A stretch of DNA of 64,000 nt from positions 199,226,103 through 199,290,102 of the forward strand of contig NC_134101.1 in assembly GCF_000715075.1 (NCBI RefSeq). Direction: 5' to 3'. Source of the DNA: Nicotiana tabacum (taxonomy: Eukaryota > Streptophyta > Magnoliopsida > Solanales > Solanaceae). The stretch's first letter is position 1, and each line of letters starts with the position of its first letter. A program made the translations under genes and the position numbers. The notes beneath the pieces were generated by a model. It made no database searches, was not told where the DNA came from, and saw only the letters and a program-made list of their open reading frames with translations. Of the stretch, positions 48,026-58,460 are shown piece after piece.

Positions 48026-48227
48026 ATATTTTTTATGACGGTTCAAGGGCACTAAGTGGCCGACCATCAACTGGTGCTAATTAATGATCTTGGGAATCGT
48101 ACCGACGCGACGCTTCTGTCGTTTCCGTCGCTTACGTCACAAGAGTGAGATCATAAATGTTTGAGGTATAAAATCGAAGGCTCAGTTTGTTTCTTCTCAT
48201 CACACTCCAAGAAACGAGGGGACTATC

Positions 48228-48860
48228 TATATGCGGTTGATTTCGGGCTTGCCCGATTTTGCTATTTAATCGAGACTAGGGAATCGCTTCGGGGGTCGGC
48301 CTCGTAATGGATTGGGCAAGAGTACGAAGACGAGGTGTCAAGTTCAAGAATTAAGGTGCCCATCGAGATCGAGGCCAACAACGATCGAGACTAAGTATGA
48401 CCGACTTCGAGTGAAGTGCAATGACGAAAAGGCGAGATATCGGTAACCGGGCGGAGATCACGGCGAAAATTTCGGAACAGATCAAATCAAGAACGGTTAT
48501 TCGTACCAATCATGGGATTTACTTCCATAATAGAATTGTGCCATAACTAGGATTCCTCTAGTATATAAAGGGGAGTCCCCATTATTTATAAGGAACTTAC
48601 ATTCGCGCAGACAAAAGCAATATAATATTCTCTCTTTAATTTACGTTTTCTTGTTCATCGGTTCACTGCCTTTTAATTGTTCTTGCTTTACTAATTCGAG
48701 GGTATTTCAACTCGAGGGCTCTGTCCAAACACTAATTTGCTTTACATTATTGTTAATTTATGTTGCTTATCTTTACATTTCTCAATTAATATTAAATGAA
48801 ATCACGTATCCTTAAAATCACATTACAAATTTAGTTATTACTTAATTTTTAGGGTAAACA
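48228..48860 (+). repeat. 3' LTR of the Retand element
   Basis: It starts TATATGCGG (TG changed to TA) after the polypurine tract GAAACGAGGGGA and ends GGGTAAACA. The TATA box GTATATAAAGGGG is at about 48561-48573. Transcription from it would head toward the dehydrin gene 500 bases on. Confidence 0.85.
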
Positions 48861-48865
48861 AACAT

Positions 48866-49244
48866 GAAGAATAAAGTTATGGATAGGAAAAGAAAACTTT
48901 ATGACCAATTGCAGCAAATGTCTTGAAAGTGACATTGAATTGGACGAGTTGTCTTCTACATACCCCCATTAATCCTTATCTACGTATTTCGAATCTGATC
49001 AAAATATTTACGACAGTATCTGCTTTTATTCAACTCATTTTGAGTTATCTAATTTTTTCTCAACGTTCAGTTAAAACTTTTAGCGAAAATCAAAACCTTT
49101 GGTTATATCGCTTCGTTTAGACTAGCCTTACGATATATTCTCGTCCTCCAAATTTTTCATCGCGGTTGGTTTTTAGAAAATATCTTCGCGTCGAAACCGC
49201 GTCGAAGCGTGACAGGGTTATAAATGTAAAATCAAGAAGAGCTA
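48866..49244 (+). promoter_or_regulatory. Distal promoter region of the dehydrin gene
   Basis: About 380 bp between the retrotransposon end and the ABRE/DRE cluster. No gene or repeat is recognised. The original upstream sequence beyond this point now lies at 18887 and leftward. Confidence 0.45.
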
Positions 49245-49254
49245 ACGTGCCGAC
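49245..49254 (+). promoter_or_regulatory. Overlapping ABRE core and DRE/CRT core
   Basis: ACGTGCCGAC holds the abscisic-acid response core ACGTG and the drought/cold core CCGAC, adjoining within ten bases. It lies 18 bases upstream of the TATA box. This arrangement fits a stress-induced dehydrin. Binding itself is inference. Confidence 0.6.
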
Positions 49255-49272
49255 AACCAGTCCCTTTTCCCC

Positions 49273-49280
49273 TATAAAAT
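49273..49280 (+). promoter_or_regulatory. TATA box of the dehydrin gene
   Basis: TATAAAAT within CCCCTATAAAATCC, 76 bases before the ATG. This implies a transcript start near 49305 in the C/T-rich stretch and a leader of about 50 bases. Confidence 0.75.
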
Positions 49281-49355
49281 CCTCACTCTCTCTCATTAAT
49301 TTCCTCACCCCGATCACAATTCTGCTTAACCCATTTCTTATTCAAGTACCAAAAA

Positions 49356-49667
49356 ATGGCAGGAATCATTCACAAGATAGAGGAGAAACTCCACATTGGA
49401 GGCCACAAGGAAGGAGAGAAAGACAAACACCATGAGGCTGATAAGCACAAGGAAGAAGAGAAGCACAAAAAGGATCACGGCCATAGCAGCGGAGAGCACA
49501 AGGAAGGGATTGTTGAGAAGATAAAGGAAAAGATCCATGGAGAAGAAGGCGGAGAGCACCATCACAAGGAAGGAGAGGAGAAGAAGAAGAAAAAGGACAA
49601 AAAGGACAAAAAGGAGAAGAAGCACGATGGGCATGACAGCAGCAGCAGCGACAGCGATAGCGATTAG
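49356..49667 (+). CDS. HIRD11: KS-type dehydrin, HIRD11-like, 103 aa
   Basis: A small, intrinsically disordered, His- and Lys-rich stress protein. Family members bind metal ions and membranes and protect proteins during drying or cold. Residues 1-16 (MAGIIHKIEEKLHIGG) are the conserved start of HIRD11. Residues 49-63 are the K-segment (KEGIVEKIKEKIHGE), which folds into an amphipathic helix on membranes. Residues 76-89 are nearly all Lys and Asp. The end SSSSDSDSD (95-103) is the phosphorylatable S-segment, here at the C-terminus, which defines the KS class. There is no Y-segment. The length fits the family (Arabidopsis HIRD11 is about 98 aa). The ATG in AAAAAATGGC has a good context and the frame is intact. 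The only clearly intact host gene here. Confidence 0.95.
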   Translation: MAGIIHKIEEKLHIGGHKEGEKDKHHEADKHKEEEKHKKDHGHSSGEHKEGIVEKIKEKIHGEEGGEHHHKEGEEKKKKKDKKDKKEKKHDGHDSSSSDSDSD

Positions 49668-50244
49668 ATCTAATCCTCGATCCCTAAATAATGATCCTTC
49701 CTTATTAGCCTTTCTCCAATGTATTTCCTACTGCTTTCTGATATAGATCTATCTTCCTTACCACTTAGCAGTTGCTTGTATGTTTTATTGGAATGTAATT
49801 AACGTTTGAATCGCTTGCTGTATACCATCTTTGATTTTCTTCTTATTTTTTTCTCGTTTTGCAATTAAGAAAGTCATGTGCAGTTCTTCGATTACATTTT
49901 AGCGGCCAAGGTGTCTCCGTCGGCAAGAGGAAGGGATATGGATTACTGAAGTCAAAGAAGTGGACAATGATTCTTCAAAATTTTTAAATACTATTTCTAT
50001 ATTTAAATCTTATTTAAAGATTACAATAAATGAAAATTGTTAATATGGATATTGAGAGTGTGTCATGCTTGTCCTAGTGGAAGGGAATAATTAGGGAGGG
50101 CGCAACTTGTCAGACACACCATGTTGCAGCAGACAACGCCTTTAATTTCACGCAATCAAGATCATGTATGTGATCAACTATGTGAATAATTATTGATCAC
50201 ATACCTGCATTTAGGCACAGAAGTTTTGATGTTAAAGGGAAATA
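49668..50244. other. 3' UTR and downstream spacer of the dehydrin gene
   Basis: The 3' UTR probably extends to about 49810-49860 (TTTTATTGGAATGTAATTAA could serve as a near-upstream signal). Beyond it there is no gene. A perfect 12-bp inverted repeat lies at 50166-50177 and 50193-50204. Confidence 0.5.
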
Positions 50245-50558
50245 CTACTTCCTCAGGTTACGTGTGGTCTATTTTTTTTTATTCAAAAAAAATAATATCT
50301 TTTTATATTTTAAAAAATTAACTTTAATTTTACTATGATGTTTTACCGTCACACAAATGTGTATCACAATTTATCTTGGCCCACAAGTTTTAAATTTTTG
50401 TCCCTTTTTTTAAAATTTCATACTCAATCAAACTATATTGTACATAATAGGATTTCTCATTTTACTTTAATAAAATGATTTACAATCACAAAAATGTTTA
50501 TGACAATATGTCTTGGTCCATAAGTTTCAATAAATTATTTTTCTTCTTAAATCTCATA
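50245..50558. mobile_element. MITE fragment (Stowaway-like), truncated by the copia insertion
   Basis: It starts CTACTTCCTCAGGTTACGTG, resembling the degenerate CTCCCTCCGTT end of Stowaway-like MITEs. It contains an internal repeated unit (about 50336-50400 and 50468-50530: GATGTTTTACCGTCACACAAATG against ATGATTTACAATCACAAAAATG, with CTTGGCCCACAAGTTT and CTTGGTCCATAAGTTT). The expected right end is missing because the copia LTR starts at 50559. Confidence 0.45.
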
Positions 50559-53500
50559 TGATGGACTATATATATCGCAGCGAATCAATTACACTATTAT
50601 ATTTATGTGTGAATTAAATAATTAGCACATACAGAGATTATTCGAGTTACCTCTTAAAGCATGAACAAAACAGATTAATCTCAGTTTCCAGTTTCAGAGT
50701 TGCAAGACCGCGACCTCAGCAAAACCTCCACAGTTTTCTACCGTGTTACCCAAATAATATCCGGAAAGAGAGATCTTCGGGTGGGCGAAATTCCAAGGAA
50801 GAAAAACGTGTAAAACAAGTGTAAAAAACGACTAGCCTTATATGGAGTATATAGTGTAAGGCCACGTAAAATTTTGTCTGAGGACCCGAAATTTGTGGTG
50901 CTGAGTTAGGCTTATTTGTTAAAGATTATAGAGATTCTTCGCGGCTCGTAAGCTCGCCGCGGTACAGACTTTTTGAGTTGAACAGTGCACTGGAAAGTTG
51001 AAGGAAAATGTTTGGCGAAGTTGGGCATTTTTGCGGCTCATTATGCGGCTGCATAATCACTCTGTGGGCCGCAGAATGGCCGCAGAGTGAGGCAATCTTT
51101 TGGTTCATTTTTATGTCATTTTGGTGGCCAATTGTGCGACCACAGAATGACTTCGCGGGCCGCACACCTATCGCAGATCCAGCATGAAAGTATTGTCGGA
51201 GGGAGGTTCTGTGGTGCATTATGGGACCGTAAAACAAGTCCGCGGACTGGTCGCAGATTGAAGTAGAAAATACTAGTTTCGGAGGGCCAATTATGGGGCA
51301 CACTTTGCGGATGGCAGAAGCATTATGCGGTCGCATATGCGACCGCAGACCTGTATTGGGGCTCCTATTTTTCTAATTTTTAAATCCGACCCCATCCTAA
51401 TATAACTCCTTTGGGGGATCATTTTAGAAGGAAAAGCCTTATATTTCTAGAGAGAGAATACCATAAAGTGAGAAGGGAGTCCCTAAGCTCATCACTCATC
51501 AACTCTTGCTCAAAGCTGAGGAATTTGTGAGAAGAATTCACTAGGGCTTCATCCTAAGAGGTAAGAATCTATATTCTGGCCCTTAATTTCAAAAATTAAC
51601 TAGAAGGGGTAATTAGTAAGATAGTTCATGAGGATGGGAGTTGCCTATCTTGTATACATGTGTGATAAAAGAGTGTAGGAAGATTGTGGGCTAAAAATGG
51701 TAAAGAGTGGGTTGAGGAGATGATGAAATCTTCCAGACATTGAAACCTTAATACACACTTGGTGTTTGATAAAATGCTCAAGTGAGCTACCATAATCGTT
51801 TTCCTAATTTTTGGTTCAATTTGTTATATTGCTAAAATAGATTGAAGTTACTAAGAATTTTGGAATATTTTAGAGTTTAAAGAAGCTCAATTGAGGTATG
51901 TTGGCTAAAACCCTCTTCTTAGAATTGAATCCCATGGTATTCCTGCAATCGGTGTAAGTCCCAAATTGATCGTTATAGAAATTACTATTCCGAATATGCT
52001 TGTGTTGAAAAATATATGTGAAATATGTATCCCAATGCTTTCATCATGTTACCTTATCATTTGAGGAGGTGTTCAATACATGAAATATGTGCTAAAAATG
52101 CCTAGACTTCAAGTCAAATTCGAATAAAGATTGTTATGCCAAATTGTGTGAAATGTCTCTATGTGCCTTAGATTCTAAATTGCTCACCTGTGTAATCAAA
52201 GACTTGAATGAAAAGCCTTGTTGTTGTTGATGATGATAATAATGTTGGAATGTGTAAAAGAACTTGAATTATGAAATACGACCAAGTGCCAAATATGATA
52301 TAACAATTATGGCCATTAGTGCCGATGAATTGAAAGATGTGAAAGAAGTATGAAATGAGGTAATTAATAGAAAATGGTAATGTCTGGGACGAGACGGCCT
52401 AACCGACCAGACCGTGATCGGATGCCATGCTGCACACATAGTTATGACTGTACTGGAAATTATAAATGAAATTGTGATTATGATTGATGTCTCAAATGAG
52501 ACGACCTAGCTGATTGGATCGTGATCAGACTGTGTAAGAATGCAGTGGTATTGTGGATGATGGTATATCGGTACTTAAGACCTGCCAACCTAAAATTATG
52601 GAAACTTACTTGAAAGTTTATGCGATTGTTAACTCGACGTTTTGGTATTGTTTGGGGTTTCTATTGAATTCGTGATTGTTCCTTCTTGTATTAATGATCG
52701 TTCTATTGAGATGGTGTTTAGTTATACATACTAGTAATATTCGACGGTACTAACGTCCCTTTTGTCAGGGGCGCTGTATCTTTAAATGGATGCGGGTGGT
52801 TCACAGTAGGTAGCATAATCAGTAATAGCAGTACATCCTCCTCCCAGCAGTCTTGGTGAGCCCCATTTTATTTTGAGGTCATACATCTTTTGTTCCTTAT
52901 GTATTGTACTTGAGGTATAGCCGGGGCCTTATTGCCGGCACTTTTCTAGCACTTTTTTGTATCTATTAGTGGCTCCGTAAACACAGTGCGAGTTGTACAT
53001 GGGTGTTGGGAAAGTCGGACGAAATATTATTGTGTTTGAGTCATTTATTCCACTTAAAACTATGAAAAATGTGTGTATTTTGAGACGTTAAAATGAAGTA
53101 ACAAATGAAATGATGTAGTATTATATAAATGATCTCCCTATTATTTAATTAATGAAAATATGTCTTCTCTTTGTTCATGAGTGAGTTTGGGCAGAAAGAA
53201 TCTAATAGGCTTGCTCAACCGGGTTCACTCGGTTGAGCATCGGTCGCGCTCCCTAAGTTTGGGGCGTGACCCACGTTTTTTTAGGTTAAAATCCTTTTCC
53301 AAAACCTGTTAGGTTTTCTTCTTCCACTAAGAAAAGATTTTCTTTATTTCCTATTATTTAGGCACAGTGGGGATCACAGAAATTAATTAACAAGGCTTCC
53401 TATTATGGAATTAATTTCGAAATTTGAAATTAATTTCTACCATAATAAATTATAAATTATTCCACTAAAAATTTATGATTACACTCCTTAGTTCAATTTC

Positions 53501-54285
53501 AAAATTCTTCCATAAACCTTGTTTAACTCCACATGTTAAGATTCAGATACTAACCAATCAAATTAAATTACTAACAATTTAATTTATTGATTGCTTCCTT
53601 TAGACTTCCGCTTAACTTATGTCATGTGTTGGATACAAAATCTACCATCTGGGTTTACACATTTGACATTATAAGCTTTCATAAAGGAGTATCATCAATC
53701 TAAAAAAATTGACACATAAATTTTGTCAACTAATTATTACTTCGCCAATGTATGTCATTATTGTCCAATTTATTATGCTTATTGATCTTCGAAAAAATCT
53801 TGCCTTTTAATAAATCAAAACAATAAATGACACACACAACTAATAATAACTATATCAAAATTAAGAGTATAACTACATTGAATGAACTAGAGAAATTATT
53901 TTATTAAATCAGTATAAAATACTTATCTCTACTTGATCCATTCAATACATACAAAATATACTAGCACAAGAAGTCAAATTAAACCATTCCCATAATCAAG
54001 ATAAATTATATTTAATCTCTTGCTACAACCATTCCGATGGTCTTTTCAATTCCATCATTAGATTGTGAACATAAATTTTATGACTTAAAAAAATCGATGA
54101 TTTAATTTTCCGTGTATAAGCTAAACTCTGTTCACTAAACCATCTACTATATAAACAATGGACACATAGACAAATACATGATCTATTTAAAATAAAATTT
54201 TATTGAATTGAATAAATGAATAAATAATTATTCCATAAAGAATATTATAACAATACACATGGTTTATAGTATATCCTAACAATCT
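50559..54285 (-). repeat. 3' LTR of the copia element (split at 50855-53272)
   Basis: The plus-strand left edge TGATGGACTATATATATCGCAGCG matches the 5' LTR remnant at 59330. The right edge is ATATCCTAACA at 54285, followed by ATCTCCCACTTAGACTC, a polypurine tract on the minus strand. It is about 1.3 kb without the nested solo LTR. Confidence 0.75.
50855..53272 (+). repeat. Solo LTR, Tekay/Del type
   Basis: It starts TGTAAGGCCACG and ends near GGGGCGTGACC. It is about 2.4 kb, with no coding and no polypurine tract or primer site on either side, so it is a single LTR. GC-rich 'GCGGCCGCA'-like phrases near 51030-51340 and the wording near 52750-53050 are typical of Tekay LTRs in Solanaceae. No clear target duplication was found. 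Confidence 0.65.
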
Positions 54286-55607
54286 CCCACTTAGACTCAT
54301 AACCATGCGTCTAAAATTCTAACACACATTCTGTCTACATGCCTATCAAAAGTCTTATGTGGCAAGCTTTTAGTAAACTGGTCTGCCAAGTTTTTCTCCG
54401 ATGCAATCTTGGTGACTACTACATCCCCTCTTTGCACTATCTCACGAATTAAATGATATTTACGCTTAATGTGCTTTGTTCTTTTATGGCTTCGTGGCTC
54501 CTTCTAACTTGCAACCGCACCACTATTATCATAATAAAGTGTTGTTGGTGCTTGAATCGAGAGAACCACACCCAACTCTCTTAGGAAGTTCCCAATCCAA
54601 ACCTCCTCTTTGGCTGCGTCAAAGGCTCCACATATGCATCTTCCATAGTGGAATCAGCAACACAAGTTTGCTTGATGCTCCTCCAACTTATGGCTCATCC
54701 TCCCAGAGTAAACACATTTCCTGAGGTAGACTTTCTAGAATCTCTATCTAATTGGAAATCCGAATCAGTGTAGCCAATAGGCACAAGGTCATCCAAATGG
54801 TAGACTAGCATGTAATCCCTAGTCCTTTTTAGGTACTTGATTATATGCTTAACCATTATCCAATGCTCTCTCCTAGGATTAGACTGAAGTCTTCTAACAA
54901 CGCCAATGACAAAGAAGATATCAGGTCTAGTACATTACTTAGAATTCATCAGACTCCCCACATCAGATGCATAGGGGACTGCCTTCATCTTTTCTATTTC
55001 TTCATCAGTTTTAGGAGACTGATATTTAGATAGAGAAAATCCATGCCTGAAAGAGAGAAATACTTTCTTGGAATCATCCATGCTAAACTTGGAGAGTATT
55101 ATATCAATATAAAGAGCATGGGATAAGCCTAATATCCTTTTCTTGCGACCTCGCAAAAGCTTGATCCCAAGGATATGAGTCATTTCTCCCAAATCTTTCA
55201 TATCGAAGTGCGTGGACAACCACTGTTAACTGAACCCAACATGCCCACATTATTTCCTATGAGCAATATATCATTTACATATATTCAAAATGCCACTTTG
55301 TCCTCATCCCACTTCTTGTGTACACAAGACTCGTTAAGACACTAATCGAAACCAAAAGTTTTAATCCCCTTGCCAAAACAAGTGTTCCATGCCCTAGATG
55401 CCTATTTTAGTCCATAAATGGGCCTTTTAAGCTTATACAACATGTGTTCCTTGCCACTTTCATGAAACCATCTGGTTGAATCATATAGATGCACTCATCA
55501 ATGCTTCTATTAAGGAAAGTTGTCTTGACATTCATTTGCCAAATCTCATAATAATAATGAGCAACAATGGATAAGAGAATCCTAATAAACTTAAGCATGA
55601 CTACCAA
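54286..55607 (-). pseudogene. Copia reverse transcriptase (C-terminal part) and RNase H
   Basis: The RT palm reads WQMNVKTTFLNRSIDECIYM at about 55480-55545. The catalytic box YVDD is YVND (55270-55281), so one catalytic aspartate is lost. RNase H-linked motifs follow (MKDLGEMTHILGIKLLRGRKK, GLSHALYIDIILSKF, MKAVPYASDVGSLMN), then YTDSDFQ near 54750. Several stops and frameshifts are present. The reading fades near 54300, just before the polypurine tract. Confidence 0.75.
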
Positions 55608-56033
55608 TGAGAAGGTTTCCTCATAATTGATCCTTTATTTCTGAATAAAACCTTTCGCTACAAGCCTTGCTTTAAAAGTTTGCACTTTTCCGTCTACACC
55701 TCTCTTTTTCTTATAGATCCACTTGCATTTAATGGGTTTAACCCCATCAGGTGGTTCTACAAGATCCAAGACTTGATTAGAGTACATACACCCCATCTCT
55801 GATTTCATAGTAGCAACCCACTTATCAACATCTTTATCATGTAGTACTTGGTCGTAATTGACATGTTCGGAAGTTGTCTCCTCAGGAAACCTATCATATG
55901 ATTCTCCCAAGAGCATATAATGAACTAGCTGTCTTATTCCTCTCCCACTATGACTACGCACTACATCAGTTGCAGCTACACTATTATGATCTTGTGGTTG
56001 AACAACATCATTATCATGAACCTGAGTCTCCAT
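55608..56033 (-). pseudogene. Copia reverse transcriptase, N-terminal part
   Basis: It is open from 56033 to 55635: the linker DVVRSHSGRGIRQLVHYM, then KWVATMKSEMGCMYSNQVLDLVEPPDGVKPI, then KWIYKKKRGVDGKVQTFKARLVAKGF. This is the classic start of copia RT. A stop precedes the continuation at 55607. The ATG at 56033 is not a real start, since copia polyproteins are translated as one chain. Confidence 0.75.
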
Positions 56034-57102
56034 GTTATCTATAGGAATATCAACGACTTCTTCCGTTGTGCGATTTGCTCAACATAACTCCCACTACTTT
56101 GTGGTAGTATGACTTCGGGCACTTGTTCTTGCGGGACATCAAGTCTATTGACATTTCTCCCATTACTAAAATGTAATGGTAGGTCAAAATCGAATTCCGG
56201 GGTTTGCATATAGTCATTTTGTTTTTTAAATGACCGAGTTTCCATTCCTTTGCTAAGTCCGTGTAAAACAAGTTTACTTCCACGAACATGGTTCATCAAA
56301 TAGTCATTTTCAAGAAACTTGGCATTTGTGCTAATAATTACCTTCTTTACTTTAGGACAATAGAATAAACCACCTTTCGTCCATTTTGGATAACCCACAA
56401 ATACACATACATCCGTTTTCACCTCCAATTTATCGGCTTTCCCTTTTAGCACATGTGCTGGACAAACCCAAACTCGAATATTCTGTAGACTAGGCTTGCA
56501 CCTAGTCCCCACAATTCTGTAGGGTTCAAAGTTATTGACTTTAAAGGAACTAAATTCAGAACGTAATTTGCTATTTCTAAGGCACGTTCCCAAAAGGACG
56601 AAGGCAAACTGAAATAACTCATAATTAATCTAACCATTTCCATAAGAGTCCTATTTCTTCTTTTAGCTACACCATTTTATTATGGAGTTCCAGATGCAGA
56701 TAATTGAGAGGTAATTCCACATTGTGACAAATAACTAATGAATTCCGAAGAGAGGTACTCCCCACCATGATCAGATCGTAGTGTCTTGATATATTTATTA
56801 TGTCGCTTTTCAGTCTCTGTCTTAAATTCTTTGAACTTTTTAAAATATTCAAACTTTCGCTGCAACAAATAAATATATCTATACTTTGAGTAATCATCTG
56901 TGAAAGTCACAAAATACTCAAAACCACCTCTTGCTTTGACATTCATTGGACCACACAAATCAGAATGAATTAACTCTAATTTATCACTTGCTCGATTTTC
57001 TTTTGAGGGAAAATTTTGTTTTGTCATTTTTCCTTCTAAACAAGATTTATAAGTTGGTAGTGCCTCCATTTTTAATGAAATTAAAAGTCCATCCTTAACC
57101 AA
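56034..57102 (-). pseudogene. Copia integrase
   Basis: The zinc-binding end is damaged: one ligand Cys reads Tyr in LPTYKSCLEGKM. The core is readable with KLELIHSDLCGPMNVKARGG, YFVTFTDDYSKYRYIYLL, IKTLRSDHGGEYLSSEF and, after a shift near 56680, MEMVRLIMSYFSLPSSFW. The C-terminal region follows (FEPYRIVGTRCKPSLQNIRVW, CVFVGYPKWTKGGLFYCPK). The three acidic residues are present. Stops at about 56677 and 56590 and a frameshift end any function. Confidence 0.75.
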
Positions 57103-57105
57103 TCT

Positions 57106-57837
57106 TCAAATTCTATTCAGATTTATATGACCCAAATGCAAGTGCCATAAATATGTTTCACATAATTTAGAAGAACATTTTCTCTTATTTGGTAAATCAA
57201 TATAATTCAGTTCTTTAGGTTGTAATGATTTAGGAATAGAGTCAATAATAAAAAGACCATTAATCAATGTAGTCGAAGAGAGATAACGCTTATTATAACT
57301 AATAACACATTTATCAATATCATGGAAATTAATGTCATAACTATCTCTCATAGCGCTAGAAATCGAAATTAAATTCCTTCTAATAGAAGGTACATATAAT
57401 GTGTCCTTTAAAGCTAATACACTATCACTACCAAACGAAATACTAATATTTCCTAATGCTAAAGCTGGGGCTGCCGATCCATCTGCTTGATAAACATTGA
57501 TTTCTCCTCTGCTTAGCCGCCGCGTTACCTGAAACCCCTGCAAATAAGTGCAGACATGATTAGTGGCTCCCAAATCTGCACAACACGACATGGTAAAAAC
57601 AGCCGTTAAAAGAGTTTCAATGGCAAGTAGATGTAAATCACTTGGTTTATTATTCAGCTTGGCCAAATAAACCAAATATTGCTTCTTATGATGACCAGGA
57701 TTTTTGTAGTGATAACACTTGCCCTTATCCTTTTTCACACCAGCAGTTGCGACACCAACAATGGATTTTTGAGCCTTTTTCTTCTTCTGCCCGCCTCTCG
57801 GCTTAGAAGAAAAACTTACCTCAAAATTCAATGCCAC
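57106..57837 (-). pseudogene. Copia gag end, protease and integrase start
   Basis: The zinc knuckle reads CYHYKNPGHHKKQY near 57720-57680. The second and fourth ligands are Tyr where Cys is needed. The protease has CADLGATNHVC near 57575, keeping the Asp but changing the usual Ser of DSGA to Leu. It then gives NVYQADGSAAPALALGNISI, LALKDTLYVPSIRRNLISIS and WHLHLGHINLNRI, the start of the integrase zinc region. It is one open frame of 243 codons, the longest in this element. Confidence 0.75.
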
Positions 57838-58460
57838 AGGAGGAGCTTATTGCTTGATAATAATTTCTGCCGGCTGTAGCTCATTCAGCAATTTCGCAAG
57901 TGAAAAATTCATTTTGTTCATGTTATAATTCAGGAGAAACTGCTAAAAACTCTCAGGCAGAGTCTGCAGGATCATTTTAACCTGTGTATCCTTATCAATG
58001 ATAGTTGCAAGGACCCCTAGTTCATTCAGAAAACTCATCATCTTCAGAACGTGGTCCCTAATAGATTAACCTTCAACCATTTTGGTATTTAGACGAGCTT
58101 TCATGGCAGTCTGCTTAGCCGTACGATTCTGATCTCCAAACATTTCTTTGATATTTTCCAAAATGTCATAATCAAACTCCATAGACTGATGCTGATGTTT
58201 CAAAACATTTGACATAGATGCCAGAATGTAACACCGCGCCATCTCATCAGCCTTAACCCATTTTTGGTAAGCTTTCTGCTCATTATCCATAGCATCAACT
58301 CCAGGGTTTTCTGGACACACCTCATCGAGCACAATTTGTACTCTTTAGCAATTAGGACAATATCCAAGTTTCGTTTCCAATCAACATAATTTTGACTCTC
58401 AAGTTTGTTTTGGGTAAGAATAGCAGTGAGGGGATTGAAAAAGTCATTGTTAACCTGAGA
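57838..58460 (-). pseudogene. Copia gag, N-terminal and central part
   Basis: It reads NKLESQNYVDWKRNLDIVL near 58350-58415, then MLDEVCPENPGVDAMDNEQKAYQKWVKADEMARCYILASM (given here as family landmarks: KWVKADEMARCYILASM at about 58210-58260), then MKARLNTKMVEG to a stop near 58066. The wording is that of copia gag. Further frames lead to the zinc knuckle. Confidence 0.65.

Larger units (their letters stand above)
18888..48860 (+). mobile_element. Retand-type Tat element split by two nested insertions
   Basis: Target duplication AACAT lies at 18883-18887 and 48861-48865. The order is 5' LTR, primer site, gag (19616), protease (about 21500), RT (21784-22493), insertion 22499-38255, RNase H (38261), archaeal RNase H (38803), insertion 39484-43716, integrase (43730-44817), spacer, antisense gene (47874-46233) and 3' LTR. 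Without the insertions it is about 10 kb. The LTRs differ at roughly one site in ten by eye. All coding domains are damaged. The antisense gene keeps splice sites and a TATA box. Confidence 0.85.

Noticed and set aside
49338..49634. 98-codon Leu/Val/Phe-rich open frame on the minus strand
   Set aside because: It is the complement of the Lys/Glu codons of the dehydrin gene. The composition is an artefact of the sense strand.
50850..53277. Target duplication for the solo LTR
   Set aside because: TATAG on the left and CCACG on the right do not match, and the only other copy of the copia LTR is too short to show the empty site.
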